NCBI GenBank assembly: GCA_022450155.1
Contig: JAKUQR010000009.1
Location: 57,348 to 121,347, forward strand
Source of the DNA: Gammaproteobacteria bacterium
Lineage (GTDB): Bacteria; Pseudomonadota; Gammaproteobacteria; Arenicellales; UBA868
DNA: 64,000 bases
Reading direction: 5' to 3'
Shown: in pieces, positions 25,981-34,323 of the stretch
Layout: every line of letters begins with the position of its first letter
How positions within the stretch are numbered: position 1 is the first letter of the stretch
Notes under the pieces: model-generated
The model's database searches: none
What the model was told of the DNA's origin: nothing
Seen by the model: only the letters and a program-made list of their open reading frames with translations
Program-made: the position numbers and the translations under genes

Positions 25981-27024
25981 ATGAAATTTAGCGTACAACT
26001 GTCTTGCGATTACCCTGATCCTGCTTATGGTGGCAAACAGCTGTACGCGGACATGATTGAACAGGCATTGCTTGCCGACCGACTGGGTTTCGATGCGGTC
26101 TCGATCACCGAACACCATTTGATCAATCTTCTGATGATGCCGGCACCGCTGCAGTTTGCAGTGAAGATTGCGGGCGTTACTAAACGGGTGAAGATAATTC
26201 TGGGCGTCGCGGTACTGCCACTGCACGACATGCGGGTGTACGCCGGCGAATTGGTCTGTGCCGATATATTTACCGATTATCGGCTGCTTGTCGGCCTGGG
26301 TCGTGGGGCATTCCCGTTTGAGACTGCCCGCATGGGGATTCCGATAGACAAAACCCTGGAGAAGTTCGATGAATCGGTCGCTGTACTGCAGACTCTGTTG
26401 ACCGAAGAAGAAGTGTCATGGAGCGGTAAGTACTACCAGTTTGAACCATTGACCGTGATGCCACGCCCGGATCGTGAGATCCCGCTATTGATGAGCGCCG
26501 TCAAGCCAGAGGCGATTTATCACTCGACCCGACGGGGCTTCCATATTATGACCACACCACTTGCCGGAGATCACCAGTACATGCTCGACCAGGTGGATGC
26601 CTTCGATCGGGGGAAATCCGAGCTTGGGCCGGCAGGTGAGGCGTTGACGCTGTCGCTGTCACGGGTCTCTTTCCTGGTTAAAGATGATGCGGACCGGCGG
26701 GCCAAGAATGCAATTGCGCACCACTATTATGGTCGTTTCGACAACATCCGCGGACCCGGCGTGATGCATCACGGCGTAATCTCGCCGTTGCCAAGGACAG
26801 TGCCGATCGAAGAAACCGCAGAAAATCTCCTGGTCTGTACACCATCCGAGATGATTGACAAGCTCAAGGTGTACGAGGCCGTCGGGGTCGACCGCTTTAT
26901 CCTCAATATCAATTTCGGCACCTCGCAACCGGAGATGCTTGAGTGTATTGAAAACTTTGCAACTCAGGTGATGCCGCACTTTGCGGCGCACAATGCGTCC
27001 GTTCCGATTAGACAGGTGATCTGA
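25981..27024 (+). CDS. LLM-class (luciferase-like) flavin-dependent monooxygenase
   Basis: 347 residues. The bacterial-luciferase-like TIM barrel is clear: LADRLGFDAVSITEHHL (about 30-46) with the EHH motif, LGVAVLPLHDMRVYAGELVCADIFTDYRLLVGLGRGAFPFE (about 78-118) and the YHSTRRGFHIMTTP segment. It should use FMNH2 and O2 to oxidise an organic substrate. Its TGA overlaps the ATG of an alpha/beta hydrolase (TGATG), so the two are coupled, consistent with oxygenation followed by ester or lactone cleavage. The substrate cannot be told. Confidence 0.9.
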   Translation: MKFSVQLSCDYPDPAYGGKQLYADMIEQALLADRLGFDAVSITEHHLINLLMMPAPLQFAVKIAGVTKRVKIILGVAVLPLHDMRVYAGELVCADIFTDYRLLVGLGRGAFPFETARMGIPIDKTLEKFDESVAVLQTLLTEEEVSWSGKYYQFEPLTVMPRPDREIPLLMSAVKPEAIYHSTRRGFHIMTTPLAGDHQYMLDQVDAFDRGKSELGPAGEALTLSLSRVSFLVKDDADRRAKNAIAHHYYGRFDNIRGPGVMHHGVISPLPRTVPIEETAENLLVCTPSEMIDKLKVYEAVGVDRFILNINFGTSQPEMLECIENFATQVMPHFAAHNASVPIRQVI

Positions 27025-27797
27025 TGGCAGCGGTTGCAGTGGATTACCGCGTCCAGGGGGAAGGCCCACCACTCTATATGGTGCACGGCATCGGCTCGCG
27101 TAAGGTTACCTGGGATGGGTTGATGCCACAGTTCACACCTTATTTCACCTGCGTCAGTTACGACTTGCGTGGCCACGGTCATAGCCCGGTTCCCACGCCC
27201 CCCTACAGCCTGGATGATCTTGTTGAGGATCTCGAGGCCCTGCGCGTCAAACTTGGACACGAGCAGATACATGTTGTTGGGCACTCACTCGGTGGAATGA
27301 TCGGTCCTGCTTATGCCAGAGCCCATCCGGATCGAGTGAGCTCACTCGGATTACTCAGTACCGCTGCCGGGCGCAGTGACGACGAGCGGAAAAAGTTGTT
27401 TGCGCTCATTGCCCAAATGGAGCGGGAGGGTGTGGCACCGGTACTGGATACCCTGCTGGATCGCTGGTACACCGACGAATTTGTACGCGCACGGCCAGAT
27501 CTGGTCGAGCAACGCAAACAACAGGTGATCGATACGTTAACTGATGTTTTTCTGAGCGTCTTTCGTATTTACGCCACCACCGAGATGGGTCCTTGGCTCC
27601 ATGAGATTGAAACACCTTGCCTGGTTTTGACAGGCGAACTGGACGGCGGTTGCAACCCGCGGCTTAATCACTTTATTGCCGGTGAACTGCCGCAGTCGGA
27701 ATTTGTTGTTCTCGATGGATTGAAGCACTCAATCCTGATGGAGGCACCCAACCGGGTGGCAGCACCGCTTAAGAGGTTTCTATTCAAGCACCGCTGA
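27024..27797 (+). CDS. Alpha/beta hydrolase coupled to the LLM monooxygenase
   Basis: 257 residues. YMVHGIGSRKVTWDG carries the oxyanion HG motif, YDLRGHGHS the strand-4 turn, and VVGHSLGGMIGPAYA (about 84-98) the nucleophile elbow with serine. LTGELDGGCNP gives the acid and LKHSILMEAP the histidine of the triad. It resembles 3-oxoadipate enol-lactonase and related ring-cleavage hydrolases. The overlap with the monooxygenase suggests it opens the ester or lactone that enzyme makes. It is followed by 273 bases without a gene before the URC cluster. Confidence 0.88.
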   Translation: MAAVAVDYRVQGEGPPLYMVHGIGSRKVTWDGLMPQFTPYFTCVSYDLRGHGHSPVPTPPYSLDDLVEDLEALRVKLGHEQIHVVGHSLGGMIGPAYARAHPDRVSSLGLLSTAAGRSDDERKKLFALIAQMEREGVAPVLDTLLDRWYTDEFVRARPDLVEQRKQQVIDTLTDVFLSVFRIYATTEMGPWLHEIETPCLVLTGELDGGCNPRLNHFIAGELPQSEFVVLDGLKHSILMEAPNRVAAPLKRFLFKHR

Positions 27798-28070
27798 TTC
27801 GCCGGTTGTCGCTGAACGAACAGCATGGGATCGATTCTTGGAGTCGAGTTTTCACAAGTTTATGCGGTGAGAAAACGGCAGAACAGAGTGGTTTTACCCG
27901 CATTGTTGGTCTAACCCGGATGCAAGGCTCAATTCTATAGGCTCAGGAGCACTGGAAAGTCCGGAACAGACGTGGTTGAACCTGTCAGGGTCGAGGAGTA
28001 CAGTGCGCCGTTTCCTCTTCGGTTTGGCTGTTTGAGCAGTCCCGTTATCAGCTACCTACGAAGTGAATCT

Positions 28071-29339
28071 ATGAGAGAAGATAAAGTCGCCCGTCCAAAC
28101 CGGCTACGGCACATTGTGCTCAACTCGCACCCGACCGGAGATCAGTCGCCGATCGAGTTGAACTGGGGTGCGGTTAACGCTGCTGATCGCGGGCCCATTG
28201 TGACGAACCTTACCGGCGATGGTCGCCATAATGCCATCGGTACGCATTCCGGGTCGTACAGCATTTACCGCGCGCTGGCTGTAGCTGCGGGAGCACTCGA
28301 CCCTTCGCATCGGCCGGACCTTACGAATACCGCGCCTGTCGCCCGTATTGGACCGCACCCGCAGTGGTCTGATGCCAGTCGCATTGTCTCGATGGACCCA
28401 TACGGACATCTTGTAGCCCAGTGCTTTGAGGAACAGATAGACGACGGGTTAGACGTTCGTCCCAGCGTCGCTGTAACGCGTGCCAGGTTATCGTTGCCGG
28501 AAGTGATCCACGGCAGGCAAGCGGGCCTCCAAGTGGATGGGCGGGTACTGCTTGAAAACGGTGAGATCAACGTCACTAAGATTGCCGTTGAGCCAGTCTG
28601 GTATCTGCCCGGCTTGGCAGAACGATTTAGGCTCAACGAGCGGGAGCTGCGGCGCATCCTGTTTGAGCAAACAGGCGGTATGTTTTCTGATCTTGTTACC
28701 CGCAGCGACCTCAAAGTCTTCCTGCCACCAATCGGTGGCGCGACGCTGTATATTTTTGGCAATCCGGATTACCTGACCGACAATAGCCGCAGGTTGACTT
28801 GTCGAGTACATGACGAGTGTAACGGATCGGATGTTTTTGGCTCGGATATCTGCACCTGTCGACCGTACCTTGTTCACGGGATAGAGGAATGCGTGCGTGA
28901 GGCACAAAATGATGGCGTGGGCCTGGTTGTCTATAACCGCAAGGAAGGGCGTGCTCTGGGTGAGGTCACCAAGTTTCTGGTCTACAACGCACGCAAACGG
29001 CAGCATGGCGGTGATCGCGCCGATGCGTATTTTGAGCGCACGGAATGTGTCGCCGGTGTCCAGGACGTGCGATTTCAGGAACTGATGCCCGACGTGCTGA
29101 ACTGGCTCGGCATCAGTCGGATCGATCGTTTCGTCTCCATGAGCAATACGAAGTACGATGCACTCACCACCCAGGGTATTGACGTCGGGGAGCGTGTCTC
29201 CCTACCGGACAATCTGATTCCCGAAGATGCGCAGGTTGAGATGGAGGCCAAAAAAGCCGCAGGTTATTACACACCAGGTGAGGTGCCCGACATCGATGAC
29301 CTCGCAAAGACGCGTGGCCGTCACATCGAAAACTACTGA
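28071..29339 (+). CDS. URC1-type GTP cyclohydrolase II-like enzyme of uracil catabolism
   Basis: 422 residues from ATG at 28071; a GTG at 27972 in frame would add 33 residues of low similarity. RPNRLRHIVLNSHPTGD and RNAIGTHSGSYSIYRALAVAAGAL-like text (NAIGTHSGSYSIYR) are specific to the URC1 branch of GTP cyclohydrolase II. The zinc site is kept as HDECNGSDVFGSDICTCRP. The YNRKEGRALGEVTKF block replaces the QEGRGIGL of RibA. In the URC pathway of yeast this protein, with URC4 and a uracil phosphoribosyltransferase, opens the pyrimidine ring from a uridine nucleotide. Those genes follow at once, which settles the assignment; a riboflavin role is unlikely. Confidence 0.88.
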   Translation: MREDKVARPNRLRHIVLNSHPTGDQSPIELNWGAVNAADRGPIVTNLTGDGRHNAIGTHSGSYSIYRALAVAAGALDPSHRPDLTNTAPVARIGPHPQWSDASRIVSMDPYGHLVAQCFEEQIDDGLDVRPSVAVTRARLSLPEVIHGRQAGLQVDGRVLLENGEINVTKIAVEPVWYLPGLAERFRLNERELRRILFEQTGGMFSDLVTRSDLKVFLPPIGGATLYIFGNPDYLTDNSRRLTCRVHDECNGSDVFGSDICTCRPYLVHGIEECVREAQNDGVGLVVYNRKEGRALGEVTKFLVYNARKRQHGGDRADAYFERTECVAGVQDVRFQELMPDVLNWLGISRIDRFVSMSNTKYDALTTQGIDVGERVSLPDNLIPEDAQVEMEAKKAAGYYTPGEVPDIDDLAKTRGRHIENY

Positions 29340-30540
29340 CAGCAAGTCTCTGTCCGTGCTGCTCAGTGCTGCTGCCGTACGACAGCGCTGTCGCTGGATT
29401 CTCGAAGCCGCTCGGGCTGGCACACTCAATCACTTCGTTTATGACGATTCTGTGCTGGATGACTGTGCGCAGATCGTGGCACAGGAAACCCGCACCAACT
29501 ATCCTGACCTGGTGGTCCCTTACCACAGCCGCTGGCGACACTTTGAAACTCCAGCGGGCGATCTGAGCGATCTGTTGCTGGACTATGTGGGTGCCTCGGA
29601 TGACGGTCGTTGCCGCGCTGAGTTGGATCTTGTATTCATCAGTGTGCTGTTGGATGCCGGTGCCGGTGGCCGCTGGCAGTATCGGGATGACGATACTGGC
29701 ATGGTCTATCATCGTTCCGAGGGGCTTGCTGTCGCCAGCATCAGAATGTTTGTCGCGGGATTGTTTTCATCGGATCCGGCATCGCCCTGCCAAGTCGATT
29801 CAGACGCCCTGATCGCACTCGATGTGAACGGCCTAAAAAGCGGTTTTAAGGCCAATGGCGACAATCCCCTACCCGGTCTGGCAGAGCGCACGTTGCTGCT
29901 CAATCGTCTGGGTGAGGTACTCGCCGACTCAGTGGCCACTGGCTTGTGCCGCCCTTGTGACTGGATACTGGACAATTTGGGCGAACGACCAGTGACGGCG
30001 GATCATTTGCTTGCGGTGGTTCTGACTCATCTCAATCCCATCTGGCCACAGGGCCACATCGAAGACGGTGTTGCGCTGGGTGATGTTGGGTACCATCCCG
30101 TGGCCTGCTCAGCTGAAGAGTTTCCCGGGTTGGTGCCATTTCACAAGCTCAGCCAGTGGTTGACCTACTCCCTGATTGAACCGCTGGCCAGAGGCGGGAT
30201 CGAGGTGTGCGAACTCAACGGCTTAACCGGCTTGGCCGAGTATCGCAATGGTGGTCTGTTCTTGGACTGCGGGGTCATTCAGGCAGACGGCGCTGCATTG
30301 ACCCATCAGCCACTGGCTGTCGCATCAGAAATCGTGGTTGAGTGGCGTGCGCTGACCATCGCTTTGCTGGATGAACTGGCACCGCGTGTTCGGCAGTTGC
30401 TGGCGCTTAACGAAGATGATTTCCCACTGGCATGCCTGCTTCAGGGGGGCAGTTGGTCAGCCGGGCGCCGCCTGGCTCAGCAGCGCCGCCCAGACGGTTC
30501 GGCCCCACTGCGACTGCACATGACGGGCACCGTGTTCTAG
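29296..30540 (+). CDS. URC4-type protein (DUF1688) of uracil catabolism
   Basis: About 414 residues. The start is taken as ATG 29296, with GAGGTG about ten bases before it; GTG 29314 is an alternative. Either overlaps the URC1 gene by tens of bases. LLSAAAVRQRCRWILEAARAGTLNHF is the conserved start of DUF1688, and PHWRHF-like SRWRHFET and GVALGDVGYHP, PGLVPFHKLSQWLTYSLIEPL and LAEYRNGGLFLDCGVI are family blocks. The fold and mechanism are not known, but in yeast the orthologue is needed to use uracil as nitrogen source. Order URC1-URC4-UPRT is the bacterial URC signature. Confidence 0.85.
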   Translation: MTSQRRVAVTSKTTDSKSLSVLLSAAAVRQRCRWILEAARAGTLNHFVYDDSVLDDCAQIVAQETRTNYPDLVVPYHSRWRHFETPAGDLSDLLLDYVGASDDGRCRAELDLVFISVLLDAGAGGRWQYRDDDTGMVYHRSEGLAVASIRMFVAGLFSSDPASPCQVDSDALIALDVNGLKSGFKANGDNPLPGLAERTLLLNRLGEVLADSVATGLCRPCDWILDNLGERPVTADHLLAVVLTHLNPIWPQGHIEDGVALGDVGYHPVACSAEEFPGLVPFHKLSQWLTYSLIEPLARGGIEVCELNGLTGLAEYRNGGLFLDCGVIQADGAALTHQPLAVASEIVVEWRALTIALLDELAPRVRQLLALNEDDFPLACLLQGGSWSAGRRLAQQRRPDGSAPLRLHMTGTVF

Positions 30541-30573
30541 AATTAGTCAGGATACAACAGCGAGGCACGATGC

Positions 30574-31206
30574 ATGGACAGCCGTATTACGATAGTTGAC
30601 CACCCGTTGGTACAGCACAAACTCACCCTCATGCGGGACAGAGATCAGCCCACGGCTTATTTTCGGCAGCTGTTACGGGAAACCGCACTGCTGCTTGCTT
30701 ATGAGGTGACCCGCGACCTGCCGTTGGAGACCAAACGGATAGAGACACCGATCGAGGCCATGGACGCCCCGGTTCTGTCAGGGAAAAAGCTGTGTTTTGT
30801 CTCGGTGTTGCGCGCAGGCAACGGGCTGCTGGAGGGCATGCTGGACCTGTTGCCATCTGCCCGGGTGGGACACGTAGGACTTTATCGTGACCCCGAAACA
30901 CTCGAAGCTGTGGAATACTATTACAAGGTCCCGCAGGACATCGGTGAACGTCTGGTAATTGTTGTTGACCCTATGCTGGCGACGGCAAATTCGGGGATTG
31001 CCGCTGTGGACCGTCTCAAGCAGGGCGGTGCCAGGCGAATCAAATTTGTCTGTCTGCTGGCGGCACCGGAGGGTGTAGCGGCCTTCACTGCTGCCCATCC
31101 GGATGTGCATCTCTACACGGCTGCAGTTGATCGACAGTTAAACGAGCATGGCTATATCCTGCCCGGCCTGGGCGATGCCGGTGACCGTATTTACGGAACG
31201 CGCTGA
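30574..31206 (+). CDS. upp: Uracil phosphoribosyltransferase
   Basis: 210 residues. [31 protein letters not shown] and the PRPP loop [10 protein letters not shown] (131-140) define UPRT; the C-terminal [16 protein letters not shown] contains the uracil-specificity residues. It converts uracil plus PRPP to UMP. Usually a salvage enzyme, but directly 33 bases after URC4, where the pathway needs uracil as a ribonucleotide, it is best seen as the first step of uracil breakdown. A second housekeeping upp may exist elsewhere. Confidence 0.95.
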   Translation: MDSRITIVDHPLVQHKLTLMRDRDQPTAYFRQLLRETALLLAYEVTRDLPLETKRIETPIEAMDAPVLSGKKLCFVSVLRAGNGLLEGMLDLLPSARVGHVGLYRDPETLEAVEYYYKVPQDIGERLVIVVDPMLATANSGIAAVDRLKQGGARRIKFVCLLAAPEGVAAFTAAHPDVHLYTAAVDRQLNEHGYILPGLGDAGDRIYGTR

Positions 31207-31233
31207 GCAGACGCTCGTTATCTGTGGTCTGTG

Positions 31234-31992
31234 TCAATGGCCCGCTGTACTGCCACCGTCGATCGGCAATGCTGAACCGGTAATAAAAGCTGCGTCGTCG
31301 CTGGCAAGGTAGGCGATGGCTTTTGCAATTTCCCCCGGCGTACTCATTCTTTTAAGCGGTGCATAATCGATGATAGCCTGTTCCGCTGCCTGCGGGTCAT
31401 CCGTCTGGTCAATGCCATCGCGACGGACCATGTCTGTGTCGACATAACCCGGGCATACGCAGTTGACGCGAATCGACGGTGCCAGTTCTAGTGCCATGGC
31501 ACGGGTTAGGTTTACGACACCGCCCTTGGATGCACAGTAGACCGACAATCCGTTCTCACCTATAAGTCCCGCGTCCGAGGCCAGGTTGACAATATTGCCT
31601 TCCGAATCACGCAAATAAGGCAGGGCAGCACGCATGCAGAAAAATGTGCCCTTGAGGTTGGTGTCGATTGTTATGTTCCATATCGCCTCGTCAGATGCCT
31701 CCACGGGTAGAAAGTAGGCAACTCCGGCCGAATTGACCAGAATGTCGAGACCACCGAGACCTTTTGCAGCAGTTTCCACAACTGACACACAGCCCGCAGT
31801 CGTCTGGATGTCACCGCTGGCAGCAATGAGTTGGTCGCCGCCGCCCAGTTGTTCAATCCCCTGGGCCGTAGAGGCGATCGTGCGGCCATTGATGGCCACT
31901 CGTGCACCTGTACTGAGGAAATGCGCTGCTGTCGCATAGCCGATACCGCGCGACGAGCCGGTTACCAAGATTCGTTTGCCGGAGAACGCCAT
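31234..31992 (-). CDS. Short-chain dehydrogenase/reductase
   Basis: 252 residues, classical SDR. ILVTGSSRGIGYATA (8-22) binds the nucleotide, NSAGVAY is the NNAG-type motif, and the catalytic triad is in NLASDAGLIGENGLSVYCASK (Ser, Tyr, Lys). The C terminus GSALPIDGGSTAG is typical. Arginine after beta-2 (INGRTIAS) suggests NADP(H). It lies on the opposite strand with its 3' end 28 bases from upp, so it is not part of the URC unit. Substrate unknown. Confidence 0.9.
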   Translation of the reverse strand: MAFSGKRILVTGSSRGIGYATAAHFLSTGARVAINGRTIASTAQGIEQLGGGDQLIAASGDIQTTAGCVSVVETAAKGLGGLDILVNSAGVAYFLPVEASDEAIWNITIDTNLKGTFFCMRAALPYLRDSEGNIVNLASDAGLIGENGLSVYCASKGGVVNLTRAMALELAPSIRVNCVCPGYVDTDMVRRDGIDQTDDPQAAEQAIIDYAPLKRMSTPGEIAKAIAYLASDDAAFITGSALPIDGGSTAGH

Positions 31993-32189
31993 AGTGTGTT
32001 CCTGTTTGTCTGGTTAGAAGGTGATGTACGGGCTGACCGTGATCACAGTGCCAATGGCCATGGATACAGTCGCTGACAAATAGAGGTACAATTTTCAGGC
32101 GGATGGCATGAGAAGGAAAGGGGCTGAAGCCCCCGACATCACTTTAAAGGCGCTATCGGCGCGAACGGCCCTAGAAGAGGACTTGTTCT

Positions 32190-33524
32190 ATGAGTTATGA
32201 CCCGCTGCACTCTATCAGTCCTGGTGAAGGACTGAATCATGTTGATTCCTATTGGGCTGCCACAGCCGGTACGCCACCCGGAGATGACGGGCGTCTTCAA
32301 TCACAGATAGAGACCGATGTTGCCATCATTGGTGGTGGCTACACCGGGCTGAGTTGTGCGTTTCATCTGGCCAAGCGCTATGGTGTCCGCCCTGTGGTGC
32401 TGGAGGCCAATCGACCTGTCTGGGGTTGCAGTGGGCGAAATGGCAGTTTTGCCGGACCGGCACTGGGACGTGTCTCGCTCAGTGAGTGGACGACCCGCTG
32501 GGGGGAGTCCGGTGCACGCTCTCTCTGGGCTGAGGCGGTGAGCGCAGTAGAGACTGTTCGTTCGCTGATCAAGGAAGGAAATATCGATTGCGATGTTCAG
32601 CCCGATGGGCGTATGCGTGTAGCCCACGCCCGCTCTACGGTGAAGAAGCTGGAGGACGACGCCAGGGTTCTGAGCAGTTTTGGAACTGAATTTCAGATGC
32701 TCTCCCCATCAGAGATTGCCCAAAATCATTTCAAGGGGGAAGAAGCTCATGCTGCACTGCGCACAACTTATGGTTTTGTGCTTCACCCGATGAAACTGGG
32801 TTACGGTATTTTGCGCATGGCGCGTGAAGCTGGTGCGACGGTATATTCTGCTTCCCCGGTGCTGCGCTGGAGCAAGCGTGGGCAAACACACCGCCTCGAC
32901 ACACCCGATGGCAAGGTGCACGCAAAGCGGATCGTATTTGCGACCAATGGCTATACCAACGAACGGTTACACCCCACACTGGACTCCCGGCTGTTACCGG
33001 TGCTGTCGAACATCGTGGTCACGCGGCCAATGACTGAAACTGAGATCGGGGAGAGCAATTTTGTGACTACCGATTCGATCAGCGACACCCGTAAGTTTCT
33101 CAATTATTTTCGTCGGCTACCAGACGGCCGCGTAATGCTCGGTAGTCGAGGCCCGATTCGGGAAAGTGGTAGTGCGCCTCATCGTGACCGACTGTTGCAA
33201 ATCATTCGACGAAAATTCCCAGCGTTGCATTCGATTAGCGCCGACTACTTCTGGGGGGGCTGGGTCGCGCTGACGCCCGATTATATGCCCCATGTCGGGC
33301 ACGCCGAGGATGACCCGACGGCGTTTTACGCCATGGGCTACTGTGGGAGTGGCGTGACAGCAGCCAATCAGGCGGGACGCCGATTGGCGGAATTTTTGGG
33401 TGAAAGCAGGCCCATTCCCGTCCAGCTCAACGCGCAGCCGCCACGCTATCCTCTGGCCCGGTTCAGACGGGTGGGCCAGATCGCAGCCTTTCAGTGGTAC
33501 AGCTTGAGCGATGCGCTGACCTGA
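32190..33524 (+). CDS. FAD-dependent amine oxidoreductase, DAO family (gamma-glutamylputrescine oxidase-like)
   Basis: 444 residues. DVAIIGGGYTGLSCAFHLAKRYG (about 43-65) binds FAD, followed by WGCSGRNGSFAGP (GRNGG-type flavin motif) and a late GMGYCGSGVTAANQAGR-like AMGYCGSGVTAANQAGRRLAEFL. It matches PuuB and the many DAO oxidases in polyamine and glycine-type amine catabolism. Its 5' leader has a GGGGC-TGAA-GCCCC hairpin (32120-32133). It is divergent from the SDR. Probably oxidises a secondary or primary amine to an aldehyde or imine. Confidence 0.88.
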   Translation: MSYDPLHSISPGEGLNHVDSYWAATAGTPPGDDGRLQSQIETDVAIIGGGYTGLSCAFHLAKRYGVRPVVLEANRPVWGCSGRNGSFAGPALGRVSLSEWTTRWGESGARSLWAEAVSAVETVRSLIKEGNIDCDVQPDGRMRVAHARSTVKKLEDDARVLSSFGTEFQMLSPSEIAQNHFKGEEAHAALRTTYGFVLHPMKLGYGILRMAREAGATVYSASPVLRWSKRGQTHRLDTPDGKVHAKRIVFATNGYTNERLHPTLDSRLLPVLSNIVVTRPMTETEIGESNFVTTDSISDTRKFLNYFRRLPDGRVMLGSRGPIRESGSAPHRDRLLQIIRRKFPALHSISADYFWGGWVALTPDYMPHVGHAEDDPTAFYAMGYCGSGVTAANQAGRRLAEFLGESRPIPVQLNAQPPRYPLARFRRVGQIAAFQWYSLSDALT

Positions 33525-33596
33525 CACCTCAGAGACAAAAGCACATCGTTTTATCGGGCAATAACGCCTCGACTTACCGATATGGACTACGAAATC

Positions 33597-33968
33597 TCAG
33601 GGGTCGAAATGTGATTCTGAAGCGCCGTGGGTAACTGGAATATTGGCGAATAAAAAAGGATCTACGCCGTCGACGCAACCGATATTTACCCCATACTGGG
33701 TAGGGTCTGACCTTCGTTGATGATGGGTGTAGACACCACAGGTTTGGCAGAAATAGTGTTTGGCGGTATTGGTGTGCCATTGGTACAAAGTCAGGTTGTC
33801 AGCACCTGAGATGAGCTTAAACTTGTCAAGTGGTATGCCACCCATAACCGTACCCCGTCGCCGGCAGAGCGAGCAGTCGCACCGATTAAGCGCCAGAAAC
33901 CCTTGGCTGATATCGATCTCAAACTGGATTTTTCCACAATGACAGCTCCCGGTCCGTATGTCACCCAT
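33597..33968 (-). CDS. GFA (glutathione-dependent formaldehyde-activating)/CENP-V family zinc protein
   Basis: 123 residues. Zinc motifs are CHCG near the N terminus, CDCSLCRRRG in the middle and FCQTCG later, the standard arrangement of the GFA fold. FEIDISQGFLALNRCDCSLC and KHYFCQTCGVYTHH are family text. Despite the name, enzymatic activation of formaldehyde is proven only for a few members; many are of unknown function. It is convergent with the DAO oxidase gene with 72 bases between their ends. Confidence 0.88.
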   Translation of the reverse strand: MGDIRTGSCHCGKIQFEIDISQGFLALNRCDCSLCRRRGTVMGGIPLDKFKLISGADNLTLYQWHTNTAKHYFCQTCGVYTHHQRRSDPTQYGVNIGCVDGVDPFLFANIPVTHGASESHFDP

Positions 33969-34323
33969 GATGTATTCACCAGATCGGATTGAGAAAACGT
34001 GATGATAATCTTTTGCCCGTCCACATGTGCTGATGGCGATACACTGTTACCCTGTGTGGGCGAGTCCAGCCGCAGGCCGGCATCAGCGGATTGCACAAAA
34101 TCGCAGGCAAAGTTTACGCACAATGATTGGAAAACTGGGACACAGTGGCGCGGCACGCACCAAAATTCAATAAACCTGCCCGCCATCGCCTACAGACTCG
34201 ATACCAGCGGAAACGCCGTGACAATGATCCACTTGAAACATAAATGAAAACCTGGATTGCCCTTACATCGTCAGAATTGACGACTGACCAGTACTCAGCG
34301 ATCGACCGATATAGGAGTCTCAC
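33969..34323. other. Intergenic stretch between the GFA gene and the amidase, no gene seen
   Basis: 355 bases. The longest frame is 82 codons on the plus strand (33999-34247), without a recognisable motif or ribosome site; I regard it as chance. The stretch must hold the divergent promoters of the GFA and amidase genes. The amidase has a good ribosome site, ATAGGAGT, at about 34310-34317. Confidence 0.4.

Noticed and set aside
27972..28070. GTG start for the URC1 gene
   Set aside because: The extra 33 residues lack family similarity; kept only as an alternative.
28488..29006. Minus-strand frame of 172 codons inside the URC1 gene
   Set aside because: Antisense shadow of a well-supported gene.
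33999..34247. 82-codon frame between the GFA and amidase genes
   Set aside because: No ribosome site, no motif, Cys/Ser-rich random look.
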